A DNA stretch of 64,000 nt from Tenuifilum sp. 4138str (GTDB lineage: Bacteria; Bacteroidota; Bacteroidia; Bacteroidales; Tenuifilaceae): positions 1-64,000 of the forward strand of contig NZ_JBGCUE010000006.1 of the NCBI RefSeq assembly GCF_041102575.1. Reading direction: 5' to 3'. Of the stretch, positions 44,398 through 51,882 are shown piece by piece. The notes beneath the pieces are model-generated. The model was not told the DNA's origin and did no database searches. It worked only from the letters and a program-made list of their open reading frames with translations. A program made the position numbers and the translations under genes. Positions within the stretch are counted from its first letter, which is position 1. Every line of letters begins with the position of its first letter.

Positions 44398-46122
44398 ATG
44401 AACATTACCATCGAAGTAAATAATAGAACAATACAGGCCCATAAAGGCGATACCATTCTTGAGGCCTTAAACCGTAACGGTATCAGGGTCCCCACTCTTT
44501 GCAACATGACCGATTTAACCCCATCAGGGGCATGTAGGCTTTGCGTCGTTGAGGTTGAGGGTCGCGATAACCTTGTTACCTCATGCTCGCATGTGGTGGA
44601 GAATGGTATGCGAATTATGACCCATTCACCCCGAGTGGTGCGCGCCCGTAAAACCCTGGTTGAGTTGCTCCTTGCTAACCATCCTGACGACTGCTTATAC
44701 TGTGAACGGAACGGCTTTTGCGAGCTACAGGACTTAGCAGCAGAGTTACACATTCGTGAGCGTAAGGTTTTACGAAAGTCGTTCACTCAAAAGCTTGATC
44801 TTTCCAGCCCAAGTATTGTTCGCGATCCGGCTAAGTGTATTCTTTGTGGAAGATGTATAAGGGTTTGCGATGAGGTTCAATCGGTATCAACCTTTGAGTT
44901 TGTCAACAGGGGATGCAACATGTATGTGGGTACCACTTTGTCGCGCGATTTAAACTTCTCAAACTGTATTGGTTGCGGACAGTGTGTATTGGTTTGCCCT
45001 ACTGGCGCTTTACATGAGCGTCAAAATGTTGCCGAAGTAATGGATGCCCTGAGCAATCCTGATTTAATCCCTGTTGTGCAGATTGCCCCTTCAATTTCGG
45101 TTTCGGTAGCTACTGAGTTTGGGCTTAAACCCAGCAAGGATGTTAATGGTTTGCTCTACAATGCATTGCGAAAAATTGGGTTCAGGTATGTTTTCGATAC
45201 TGCTTTTGCTGCCGATGTCGCTGCAATTGAAATGGCTGCTGAGCTCATTGATCGAAAGGGAAAAGGCAGCAATCTCCCCATGTTCTCATCATGCTGCCCG
45301 GCATGGGTTAAGTTTGTTGAGCAGTGGTATCCGGATTATATTCCTGCACTGAGTGCCGTTAAATCGCCTCAGCAGGTAATGGGATCGTTAATCAGGAACT
45401 ACTTTGCTACCGAAAATGAATTAAATCCATCAAAAATTTTCTCCGTTTCCGTAATGCCTTGTTTGGCCAAAAAGTTTGAAGCTCAAAGGGAGGAGATGAC
45501 TACCCGTGGCCTATCCGATGTGGATACGGTATTATCAACACGTGAGTTGGTTAGGCTGATTAAGCTTTACGGTATCGATATTCAGGGGATTGAATCGCAA
45601 CATCCCGATAAACCTTTTAATATTCGTAGTTCGTCCGGAAAGTTATTTGGAATATCAGGAGGTTCAGCCGAGGCGCTTGCCCGGGTGGTTTACCATAAAT
45701 TAACTTCAAAGGAACTTAATGATAGTAAGATAACCGAGGTTAAAATAGTTTCGGGGGTAAAGGCATTCTCTTTCAATGCCGATGAACAAACATTCACCTT
45801 TGCAGTTGTTAATGGGCTAAAAAACATACATTCAATTCTCCCGGTTTTAATGGGAGGCGATGTTAAACTGGACTACATCGAGGTAATGGCTTGCCCCGGT
45901 GGTTGTGTAAATGGCGGTGGCCAACCCTATGTTGACGAGGAAAAGTATGTTAAGTTGAGGGCCAAAGCAATTATTGAAATTGATGAGGCGGAAGGAATTA
46001 AGTGCGCAACGCGTAACCCTGCCGTACAATCCATATACGATGAGTTTTTAGGGGAAACCGGTAGTGAAAAAGCCAAAAAATTTCTATACACCCGATATTC
46101 AAAGCGGGAAGTTTTACTTTAA
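44398..46122 (+). CDS. hydA: HydA, catalytic subunit of [FeFe]-hydrogenase
   Basis: I choose the ATG at 44398 (MNITIEVNN), 13 bp after hydB, over one at 44362 inside hydB; this gives 574 residues. Domains in order are an N-terminal 2Fe-2S ferredoxin (about 1-75), a His-Cys3 [4Fe-4S] motif (HPDDCLYCERNGFC), two [4Fe-4S] motifs (CILCGRCIRVCD, CIGCGQCVLVCP) and the H-cluster domain. H-cluster signatures are intact: SSCCPAW (Cys299, Cys300), MPCLAKKFE (Cys355) and MACPGGCVNGGGQP (Cys499, Cys503). A short C-terminal small-subunit-like part (iron hydrogenase small subunit domain) ends it. It reduces protons or oxidises H2. HydE and HydF maturases are not in the window; HydG is. Confidence 0.97.
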   Translation: MNITIEVNNRTIQAHKGDTILEALNRNGIRVPTLCNMTDLTPSGACRLCVVEVEGRDNLVTSCSHVVENGMRIMTHSPRVVRARKTLVELLLANHPDDCLYCERNGFCELQDLAAELHIRERKVLRKSFTQKLDLSSPSIVRDPAKCILCGRCIRVCDEVQSVSTFEFVNRGCNMYVGTTLSRDLNFSNCIGCGQCVLVCPTGALHERQNVAEVMDALSNPDLIPVVQIAPSISVSVATEFGLKPSKDVNGLLYNALRKIGFRYVFDTAFAADVAAIEMAAELIDRKGKGSNLPMFSSCCPAWVKFVEQWYPDYIPALSAVKSPQQVMGSLIRNYFATENELNPSKIFSVSVMPCLAKKFEAQREEMTTRGLSDVDTVLSTRELVRLIKLYGIDIQGIESQHPDKPFNIRSSSGKLFGISGGSAEALARVVYHKLTSKELNDSKITEVKIVSGVKAFSFNADEQTFTFAVVNGLKNIHSILPVLMGGDVKLDYIEVMACPGGCVNGGGQPYVDEEKYVKLRAKAIIEIDEAEGIKCATRNPAVQSIYDEFLGETGSEKAKKFLYTRYSKREVLL

Positions 46123-48153
46123 ATGGAACAATTCGGCCATAGCATGGAGATGAATCGGGATAAAAGGAAATTGGTATACACCATTAAGGAGCTTTGCAGG
46201 GTGTGTTATACCTGTGTTAGGGAGTGTCCGGCTAAGGCAATTAAAATTGTAAATGGCCAAGCCGATGTAATATCGGAAAGGTGCATTGGTTGCGGCAACT
46301 GCGTTAAGGTATGCAGCCAGGATGCAAAAGTGTTTTTACTAACCCGCACCGAGGTAAAAAGCATGCTGCAGAGCGGCGAGAGGGTTGCTGCTCTTGTAGC
46401 TCCAAGTTTTCCCGCTGAATTTACTGAGATTGATGATTACCGCTACTTTGTTGGAATGCTTAGGGCCTTGGGGTTTAGTCATGTTTTTGAGGTTGCTTTT
46501 GGTGCCGATTTGGTAGCTAGCCGTTACAAATCGTTGCTGGAGGATAGGTCAGGAAAGGGGTATATCTCAAGCGATTGTCCGGCTATTGTTACTTACATCC
46601 GTTACTACCATCCCGATTTAGTAGAAAATTTAGCACCCGTGGTGTCGCCTATGGTAGCCATAAGCAGGGTGGTAAGGCAAATTGACAGTAACCTGAAACA
46701 GGTTTTTATTGGTCCTTGCATAGCCAAAAAGGATGAATCCATTGAGATTGACGAGGCTATAACCTTTCGGGAGTTGCGGGTTCTTTTTGAGCAGGCCAGT
46801 ATAACGCCCGAAAGCGTTGAACCATCGGATTTTGATCCACCCCATGCTGGCCGCGGGGCCATATTCCCGGTTAGTAGGGGGTTAATGCAAACCGTTAACA
46901 TATTTGATGACCTAATTGAAGGCAACATCACAGTAGCCGAAGGACGAATTGGCTTTCAGGAAGCCATAAAGGAATGGGAATCGGGTAACCTGAAGGGACA
47001 AAACCTTGAGCTACTTTGCTGTGAGGGTTGCATAATGGGGCCCGGCATGTCGCCCGGAGGCAAACGTTTTGAGCGCAAAACCTATATCAGCTCCTATGCC
47101 CGTAATAAGGTAACCCCTGATCAGCTAAAAGAGTGGGAACTTGCCATATCAAAATTTAAAGACCTTGACCTTACACGTAGCTTTAATGCCGATGATAAAC
47201 GAATAGCTAAGCCTACCGATGATGAGATAAACAAAGTGTTGGCCAAGATGGGTAAGTTTACCCCTCGCGATCACCTGAACTGTGGCGCATGTGGTTACGA
47301 TACTTGCACTGAGCACGCTATAGCCATTGTTGAAGGCCTTGCCGAGGTTGAAATGTGTTTACCTTACGCTATTGAGGAACTGCATGAATCAATCAACGAT
47401 CTAGCCATTTCCAATGAGAAACTGGCAAAAATGCAGCAGGCTCTCAAGCATTCCGAAAAACTCGCCCATATGGGGCAGCTTTCGGCCGGTATTGCTCACG
47501 AGCTTAACAATCCTTTAGGTGTTGTTTTGATGTACAGCAATATCCTACTCGATGAGTGTAAACCGGACGATCCCCTTCGTAAGGACTTAGAGTTGATATC
47601 GTCGCAGGCGGAACGGTGCAAGAAAATTGTTAGCGGTTTGCTAAACTTTGCCCGCAAGAATCAGGTTAAGGTGGAAAAGGTTAATGTTAAAAAGTTGGCG
47701 GAGGATAGCATTGCAGGGGTTGTTATCCCAAAGAATGTTACCACCAATGTGGTTTGCCGAACCTCAAACCTGATGGCGAGTCTCGATTATGAGCAAATGA
47801 TGCAGGTGCTTACAAACCTGAACAAAAATGCCTTTGAAGCCATGCCTAATGGTGGCGACCTTACAATTGTTATCGACGGCGATGACCATCAGTTTTCAAT
47901 CAGCGTAATCGATACTGGTGAAGGGATACCCGAGGAGAATATGGATAAGCTTTTCACCCCATTTTTCACCACTAAGGGAATTGGCAAGGGAACAGGTTTA
48001 GGTCTTGCCACTACCTACGGAATTGTAAAGATGCACAAGGGCAAAATAGATGTTGAGTCCAACACCGACCCCCAAAAGGGACCTACCGGAACAACCTTTA
48101 GGATAACCCTGCCCCGTAATGCAGAAAACGAATTAGGAAACGATAATAGTTAA
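46123..48153 (+). CDS. Sensory [FeFe]-hydrogenase fused to histidine kinase (group C1-like)
   Basis: This 676-residue protein starts on the base after the hydA stop. It has two [4Fe-4S] motifs ([23 protein letters not shown]) and an H-cluster-type domain with SSDCP (Cys152; Asp151 replaces the proton-relay Cys), GPCIAKK (Cys199) and [10 protein letters not shown] (Cys299, Cys300, Cys303). [10 protein letters not shown] motif follows near 385, then a coiled coil and a histidine kinase core: H-box with His459 ([13 protein letters not shown]), N-box ([14 protein letters not shown]), G1 (DTGEGIP) and G2 (GTGLGLATT). There is no PAS domain. It should sense H2 or cluster redox state and autophosphorylate, with the two downstream receiver proteins as partners. 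Confidence 0.92.
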   Translation: MEQFGHSMEMNRDKRKLVYTIKELCRVCYTCVRECPAKAIKIVNGQADVISERCIGCGNCVKVCSQDAKVFLLTRTEVKSMLQSGERVAALVAPSFPAEFTEIDDYRYFVGMLRALGFSHVFEVAFGADLVASRYKSLLEDRSGKGYISSDCPAIVTYIRYYHPDLVENLAPVVSPMVAISRVVRQIDSNLKQVFIGPCIAKKDESIEIDEAITFRELRVLFEQASITPESVEPSDFDPPHAGRGAIFPVSRGLMQTVNIFDDLIEGNITVAEGRIGFQEAIKEWESGNLKGQNLELLCCEGCIMGPGMSPGGKRFERKTYISSYARNKVTPDQLKEWELAISKFKDLDLTRSFNADDKRIAKPTDDEINKVLAKMGKFTPRDHLNCGACGYDTCTEHAIAIVEGLAEVEMCLPYAIEELHESINDLAISNEKLAKMQQALKHSEKLAHMGQLSAGIAHELNNPLGVVLMYSNILLDECKPDDPLRKDLELISSQAERCKKIVSGLLNFARKNQVKVEKVNVKKLAEDSIAGVVIPKNVTTNVVCRTSNLMASLDYEQMMQVLTNLNKNAFEAMPNGGDLTIVIDGDDHQFSISVIDTGEGIPEENMDKLFTPFFTTKGIGKGTGLGLATTYGIVKMHKGKIDVESNTDPQKGPTGTTFRITLPRNAENELGNDNS

Positions 48154-48168
48154 CTAAACGCAATAGCC

Positions 48169-48564
48169 ATGGCTAGCTCACGAAAAACCATTCTAATAGT
48201 TGACGATGATACCGACTACCTGTTTCAGCTTAAGTTTCATGTCGAAAAAATGGGTTTCGATGTGGTTACCGCTGAAAGTCAGCGTGAGGCTGAGAATATC
48301 CTAAAGAATATCAAACCCGATTTAGCCATACTTGACCTAATGATGGAGAACGAGGATAGCGGTTTTATTCTTAGCTACAAGCTAAAACGAATGTATCCCG
48401 ATGTTCCCGTAATAATAGCCACTGCTGTATCGGCTGAGACAGGCATGTCGTTTGGCATTTCAAGCGAACAGGAACGCCAGTGGATTAAGGCTGATTTATA
48501 CCTCGAAAAGGGAATTCGCCCCGACCAGTTGCATCGTGAAATTCTCAAATTGCTTAAGGTGTAA
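48169..48564 (+). CDS. Single-domain response regulator receiver protein
   Basis: The 131-residue CheY-like protein has the acidic pair in LIVDDDTDY, the phospho-acceptor Asp56 (LAILDLMM), a Thr/Ala switch segment (IATAVS) and a Lys in the YLEKG segment. It has no output domain. It is encoded between the hydrogenase-kinase (15 bp upstream) and a receiver-kinase hybrid (2 bp downstream), and is probably a phospho-relay element between them. Confidence 0.93.
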   Translation: MASSRKTILIVDDDTDYLFQLKFHVEKMGFDVVTAESQREAENILKNIKPDLAILDLMMENEDSGFILSYKLKRMYPDVPVIIATAVSAETGMSFGISSEQERQWIKADLYLEKGIRPDQLHREILKLLKV

Positions 48565-48566
48565 AA

Positions 48567-49715
48567 ATGGAAGTTGTTGATATACTTGTTGTTGATGATG
48601 AACCTGGAATTCGTTCCGGTATAACACGTATTCTTAGGAACTTCACGGTTAGCTACCCATTCCTTGAGGATGATATAGGCTTTAATGTTATTGAAGCGGC
48701 CACAGGGGAGGAGGCTATCGATATTATCAAGCGTTCGAGTCCAGCCATTGTATTACTCGATAATAAACTACCAGGCATTCAGGGGGTTGAGGTTTTGCAG
48801 TTCATCAACCAGAATCACCCCGATATACTGGTAATGATGATTACATCGTATGCTTCGCTGGAGTTGGCTGTTAGGGCTACAAACATTGGGGCATACGATT
48901 TTGTTCCCAAGCCCTTTACTCCACAGGAGCTTAAGTCGTCCATTGAGAATATCACCAAGCATTATTTCCTGCGGCGTATGACCCGCAAGCTCCATCGTGA
49001 GGGCAAGCAGGTTCGTTTTCAGTTCCTTACCGTGCTCTCGCACGAGCTAAAAGCACCCCTTAATGCCGTTGAGGGCTACCTTAAAATGATGCAGGAGAAG
49101 CAGGCTGGCGAGAGTATCGACAGCTACATGGATTTTATCGACCGCTCGCTTGCACGAATCCAGTCCATGCGTAATCTAATAATGGATCTACTCGACCTCA
49201 CGCACATTGAGTCAGGCAAACGGCAGCGAACCCTTCGTGAAATCGACTTAACCCTCGTGGCCCGTTCGGCCATTGAGACCATGACTCCCCTTGCCATTCA
49301 GCGCGACGTCAACCTTTGCCTGCAAACCACAGAACCGGTTATCATGCTTGCCGATTCCGACGACATGGAAATTTTGTTCAACAACCTTATTTCCAATGCC
49401 GTGAAATACAATAAACCCAGCGGGTGGGTTAAGTGTAGTATCTGCAAAACAGCATCAGAGGTTACGCTAGTTGTATCCGATTCAGGAATTGGCATCGAAC
49501 CCGAGGATATACCTAAACTTTTTCAGGAGTTTACTCGCATCAAAAATCCGCAGAGCAAAAATGTCACCGGAAGCGGCTTAGGACTTTCAATTGTTAAGCG
49601 AGTAGTGGATTTGTATGGCGCTAGAATTGATGTACAAAGCGAGCCTGGTGCAGGATCAACCTTTACCATTACATTCCCTTTACCCGGTTCCGATACCCTT
49701 AACGATGGTATATAA
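48567..49715 (+). CDS. Receiver-histidine kinase hybrid
   Basis: The 382-residue protein starts with a receiver domain (LVVDDEPG; Asp65 in LLDNKLPG; conserved Lys in FVPKPF) and continues into a HisKA domain (His159 in LSHELKAPLN) and an HATPase domain (NLISNAVKYN, DSGIGI, GSGLGLSIV). It lacks membrane helices and a DNA-binding domain. As the last gene of the hydCBA operon it should receive phosphate from the upstream kinase or receiver and pass it on. No receiver with a DNA-binding output is encoded nearby, so the final target lies elsewhere. Confidence 0.92.
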   Translation: MEVVDILVVDDEPGIRSGITRILRNFTVSYPFLEDDIGFNVIEAATGEEAIDIIKRSSPAIVLLDNKLPGIQGVEVLQFINQNHPDILVMMITSYASLELAVRATNIGAYDFVPKPFTPQELKSSIENITKHYFLRRMTRKLHREGKQVRFQFLTVLSHELKAPLNAVEGYLKMMQEKQAGESIDSYMDFIDRSLARIQSMRNLIMDLLDLTHIESGKRQRTLREIDLTLVARSAIETMTPLAIQRDVNLCLQTTEPVIMLADSDDMEILFNNLISNAVKYNKPSGWVKCSICKTASEVTLVVSDSGIGIEPEDIPKLFQEFTRIKNPQSKNVTGSGLGLSIVKRVVDLYGARIDVQSEPGAGSTFTITFPLPGSDTLNDGI

Positions 49716-49738
49716 ATCCACTTTATTTTAAACAGCCG

Positions 49739-49769
49739 TTTGTTAACTGAAAAAAGTTAAATAGTTTTG
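49739..49769 (+). promoter_or_regulatory. rex promoter with internal inverted repeat
   Basis: A complete Bacteroidota promoter is visible: TTTG (49739-49742), 19-nt spacer, TAGTTTTG (49762-49769), 25 bases before the rex start. The spacer holds an inverted repeat TTAACT-N6-AGTTAA (49743-49760), and the TTGTTAA Rex half-site (49740-49746) overlaps the -33 box. This suggests autoregulation by Rex. Confidence 0.7.
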
Positions 49770-49794
49770 TGTTGGAAAATGTAATAGTTGAGCT

Positions 49795-50430
49795 ATGGAT
49801 AAGGCAAACCTACCCGAAAAAACCATTGAGCGATTAAGCGAATATCGCAGAACCCTTCTGAATTGCTTAACACGAGGGAAAACTCATATCTACTCACATG
49901 AGCTCGCCGGTTTGCATAATATCACAGCGGTTCAGGTAAGGCGCGACCTGATGCTTATTGGCTACTCCAGCATGAAAAAGAAAGGGTACGATGCACAGGA
50001 ACTTATCAAGGTTATTGGCGATATCATCGACCACAAAGTAGGATTAAATGTAGCTGTTGTTGGTATGGGTAACCTAGGACGCGCTATCACTACCTATTTC
50101 AATGGCAAGCGCCCTAAACTTAATATAGTTGCCGCTTTTGATGTAGATCCCAACAAGGTTAACAGGGTAATTTCTGGAGTAAATTGCTACCACATGAAGG
50201 AGTTGCCCGATGTTATTAAACGTAACGATATTTCCATTGCCATTATCTCATCGCCACCCGATACTGCCAATCAAGTTGCCGAGCAACTTGTTGCAGCTGG
50301 TATAAAGGGTATTCTTAACTTCACCACTATTCCTTTAGTTGTACCTGAGAATGTTTACCTTGAGGAGTACGATATGATTACCTCCATGGAGAAAGTGGCT
50401 TACTTTGTTAAACAGGGTTATTCCCGGTAA
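49795..50430 (+). CDS. rex: Redox-sensing transcriptional repressor Rex
   Basis: This 211-residue DNA-binding protein responds to the NADH/NAD+ ratio. It has the N-terminal winged helix (LPEKTIERLSEYRR, ITAVQVRRDLMLIG) and a Rossmann domain with VVGMGNLGRAI near 85. A C-terminal helix (YFVKQGYS) ends it. Length is normal. It is placed in the hydrogenase island, and Rex-like palindromes lie in its own promoter and upstream of hydC. It probably derepresses the hydrogenase genes when NADH accumulates. A RibF-like gene follows 9 bp later. Confidence 0.95.
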   Translation: MDKANLPEKTIERLSEYRRTLLNCLTRGKTHIYSHELAGLHNITAVQVRRDLMLIGYSSMKKKGYDAQELIKVIGDIIDHKVGLNVAVVGMGNLGRAITTYFNGKRPKLNIVAAFDVDPNKVNRVISGVNCYHMKELPDVIKRNDISIAIISSPPDTANQVAEQLVAAGIKGILNFTTIPLVVPENVYLEEYDMITSMEKVAYFVKQGYSR

Positions 50431-50439
50431 ACGATAGTA

Positions 50440-51384
50440 ATGAAAGTACATTATGGCTTTGATGGTATAGAGGAAATAACTAATCCGGTGGTCACCACCG
50501 GGTCATTTGATGGGGTTCACTTAGGCCATAAGGTAATTATTAACAGGATAAATGAGATTGCTCAAAGCATAGGCGGCGAGTCGGTTCTTATTACCTTTTA
50601 CCCTCATCCGCGCAAAGTGCTTTACCCTGAAACTGCTGGCAAAAACCTAATGTTTATCCTGTCGCAGCGCGAAAAAATTGAGCTGCTTAGCAAAACCGGC
50701 CTCGATCATCTAATCATAGTAAAATTTACTCTCGAATTTTCAAAAATCTCATCGGTACAATTTATCAGGGATTACTTGATAAGTAAGCTAAACGCTCGAT
50801 ATATCGTAGTTGGTTTCAATCATCATTTTGGACACAACCGCGAAGGCGATTACGAGGAGCTCAAAAAATTGAGTTCGGAGTATAATTTTATGGTTGAGGA
50901 GATACCCGAGCAGGATATACAACAGGAAACAGTTAGTTCCACCACTATTCGTAAGGCTTTACTTGAAGGGAAAATACAACGGGCAAATGCTTACCTTGAC
51001 CATTACTACATGATTATTGGTGCTTTGGGTAAGGGTTCGCACTTTTTTGGCGAGGTGGGCTTCCCAACCCTAACGGTTCAAATTGAGGAGGCAGGCAAGC
51101 TCATTCCACCGGAGGGCATTTATGCCGTTTCGCTGGAATGGAACAAATCATCGTATCGTGCCATGGTTATCATTTGGTCAAATGGCGATAATACCGATTT
51201 GAACCCAGTTTTGACAAGGAATGTTGAGCTTCATATCCTCAATTTTGATGGTATGCTTCACAGTAGCGATGCCTATATTTACTTTCATAAGCAGATAGCT
51301 GATAGAATTGATATCTCCGATAACAGGTTGTTATTCCAACAGCTTACACAGGCAGCCAAACAGGTTGATGAGTTAATTTATTAA
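50440..51384 (+). CDS. ribF: RibF-like FAD synthetase/riboflavin kinase with atypical kinase half
   Basis: The 314-residue protein has an intact FAD synthetase (nucleotidyltransferase) half: TTGSFDGVHLGHKVII near 20, FYPHPRKVL, VVGFNHHFGHNREG and SSTTIRKAL. The riboflavin kinase half (about 185-314) is divergent: the usual PTAN motif reads GEVGFPTLTVQI, and the N-x-G-x-x-P-T segment is not recognisable, although the VELHILNF segment with its conserved Glu and His remains. It may still make FMN and FAD, which HydB needs, or may have only one activity. It is co-transcribed with rex (9 bp gap), an unusual pairing that ties it to the hydrogenase island. Confidence 0.85.
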   Translation: MKVHYGFDGIEEITNPVVTTGSFDGVHLGHKVIINRINEIAQSIGGESVLITFYPHPRKVLYPETAGKNLMFILSQREKIELLSKTGLDHLIIVKFTLEFSKISSVQFIRDYLISKLNARYIVVGFNHHFGHNREGDYEELKKLSSEYNFMVEEIPEQDIQQETVSSTTIRKALLEGKIQRANAYLDHYYMIIGALGKGSHFFGEVGFPTLTVQIEEAGKLIPPEGIYAVSLEWNKSSYRAMVIIWSNGDNTDLNPVLTRNVELHILNFDGMLHSSDAYIYFHKQIADRIDISDNRLLFQQLTQAAKQVDELIY

Positions 51385-51402
51385 CAGTAATGATATTTAT
51401 CA

Positions 51403-51434
51403 TTGTTAACCAATTGTATTTTAACGTATCTTTG
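51403..51434 (+). promoter_or_regulatory. Promoter of the TM1266-hydG operon
   Basis: A TTG (-33, 51403-51405) and TATCTTTG (-7, 51427-51434) are 21 nt apart. A TTGTTAA Rex-type half-site (51403-51409) overlaps the -33 box. A leader of about 110 nt would separate this from the first start codon. Confidence 0.6.
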
Positions 51435-51483
51435 GGGCATAGTTAATCGTATAAGTATTTAGGTTTTTTGAAATGTAATTCCT

Positions 51484-51538
51484 GCATCTGCGGTTGGTAG
51501 ATGTTTGCCACCAAGGATTCAGAAAATGAGTCTGATCC
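51484..51538 (+). ncRNA. Candidate structured 5' leader of the TM1266-hydG operon
   Basis: Three possible short helices lie between the promoter and the start codon. CATCT/AGATG (51485-51489 with 51499-51503) competes with or crosses TTGGT/ACCAA (51494-51498 with 51510-51514). A third, GGAT(T)CAG/CTGATCC (51515-51522 with 51532-51538), has a 9-nt loop and ends 15 bases before the ATG. The first two would form a pseudoknot-like or alternative pairing. I cannot match it to a known riboswitch class. Confidence 0.35.
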
Positions 51539-51553
51539 AAAGGAGATAGTCTG

Positions 51554-51802
51554 ATGGAAAAGAGAATCGGAGCTGCACTAATTCTTGTTGAGAACCGCGA
51601 GAGCGCCTCAAGGCTGAACCAGATCCTTTCGGCCCATGCCGATATTATTATTGCCCGTCAGGGCATACCGCTCCAGCAGAGGGGTATTAGCGTAATATCG
51701 CTTGTGCTTGAAGGAACAACCGATGAAATTGGAGCCCTTACCGGGCCCATTGGTAAGCTCAGCGGTGTTCAGGTTAAAACCTTAATGCTCAAAGGGGTGT
51801 AG
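51554..51802 (+). CDS. TM1266-type hydrogenase-associated ACT-like protein
   Basis: The 82-residue protein matches the small iron-only hydrogenase system regulator family (TM1266; ACT- or NikR-C-like ferredoxin fold). Typical segments are RIGAALILVENRESASRLNQIL at the start, DIIIARQGIP in the middle and ISVISLVLEGTTDEIGALTG later. It precedes hydG by 80 bp, the usual arrangement for this family. Its role, regulatory or in maturation, is not established. Confidence 0.9.
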   Translation: MEKRIGAALILVENRESASRLNQILSAHADIIIARQGIPLQQRGISVISLVLEGTTDEIGALTGPIGKLSGVQVKTLMLKGV

Positions 51803-51882
51803 TTTTTTAAAAATCTCTTTTCCCTCTGGTATCAGGCTCAGGTAAGTTTGATAGTAAAACTATTTTAAACCGATATAGAGCC

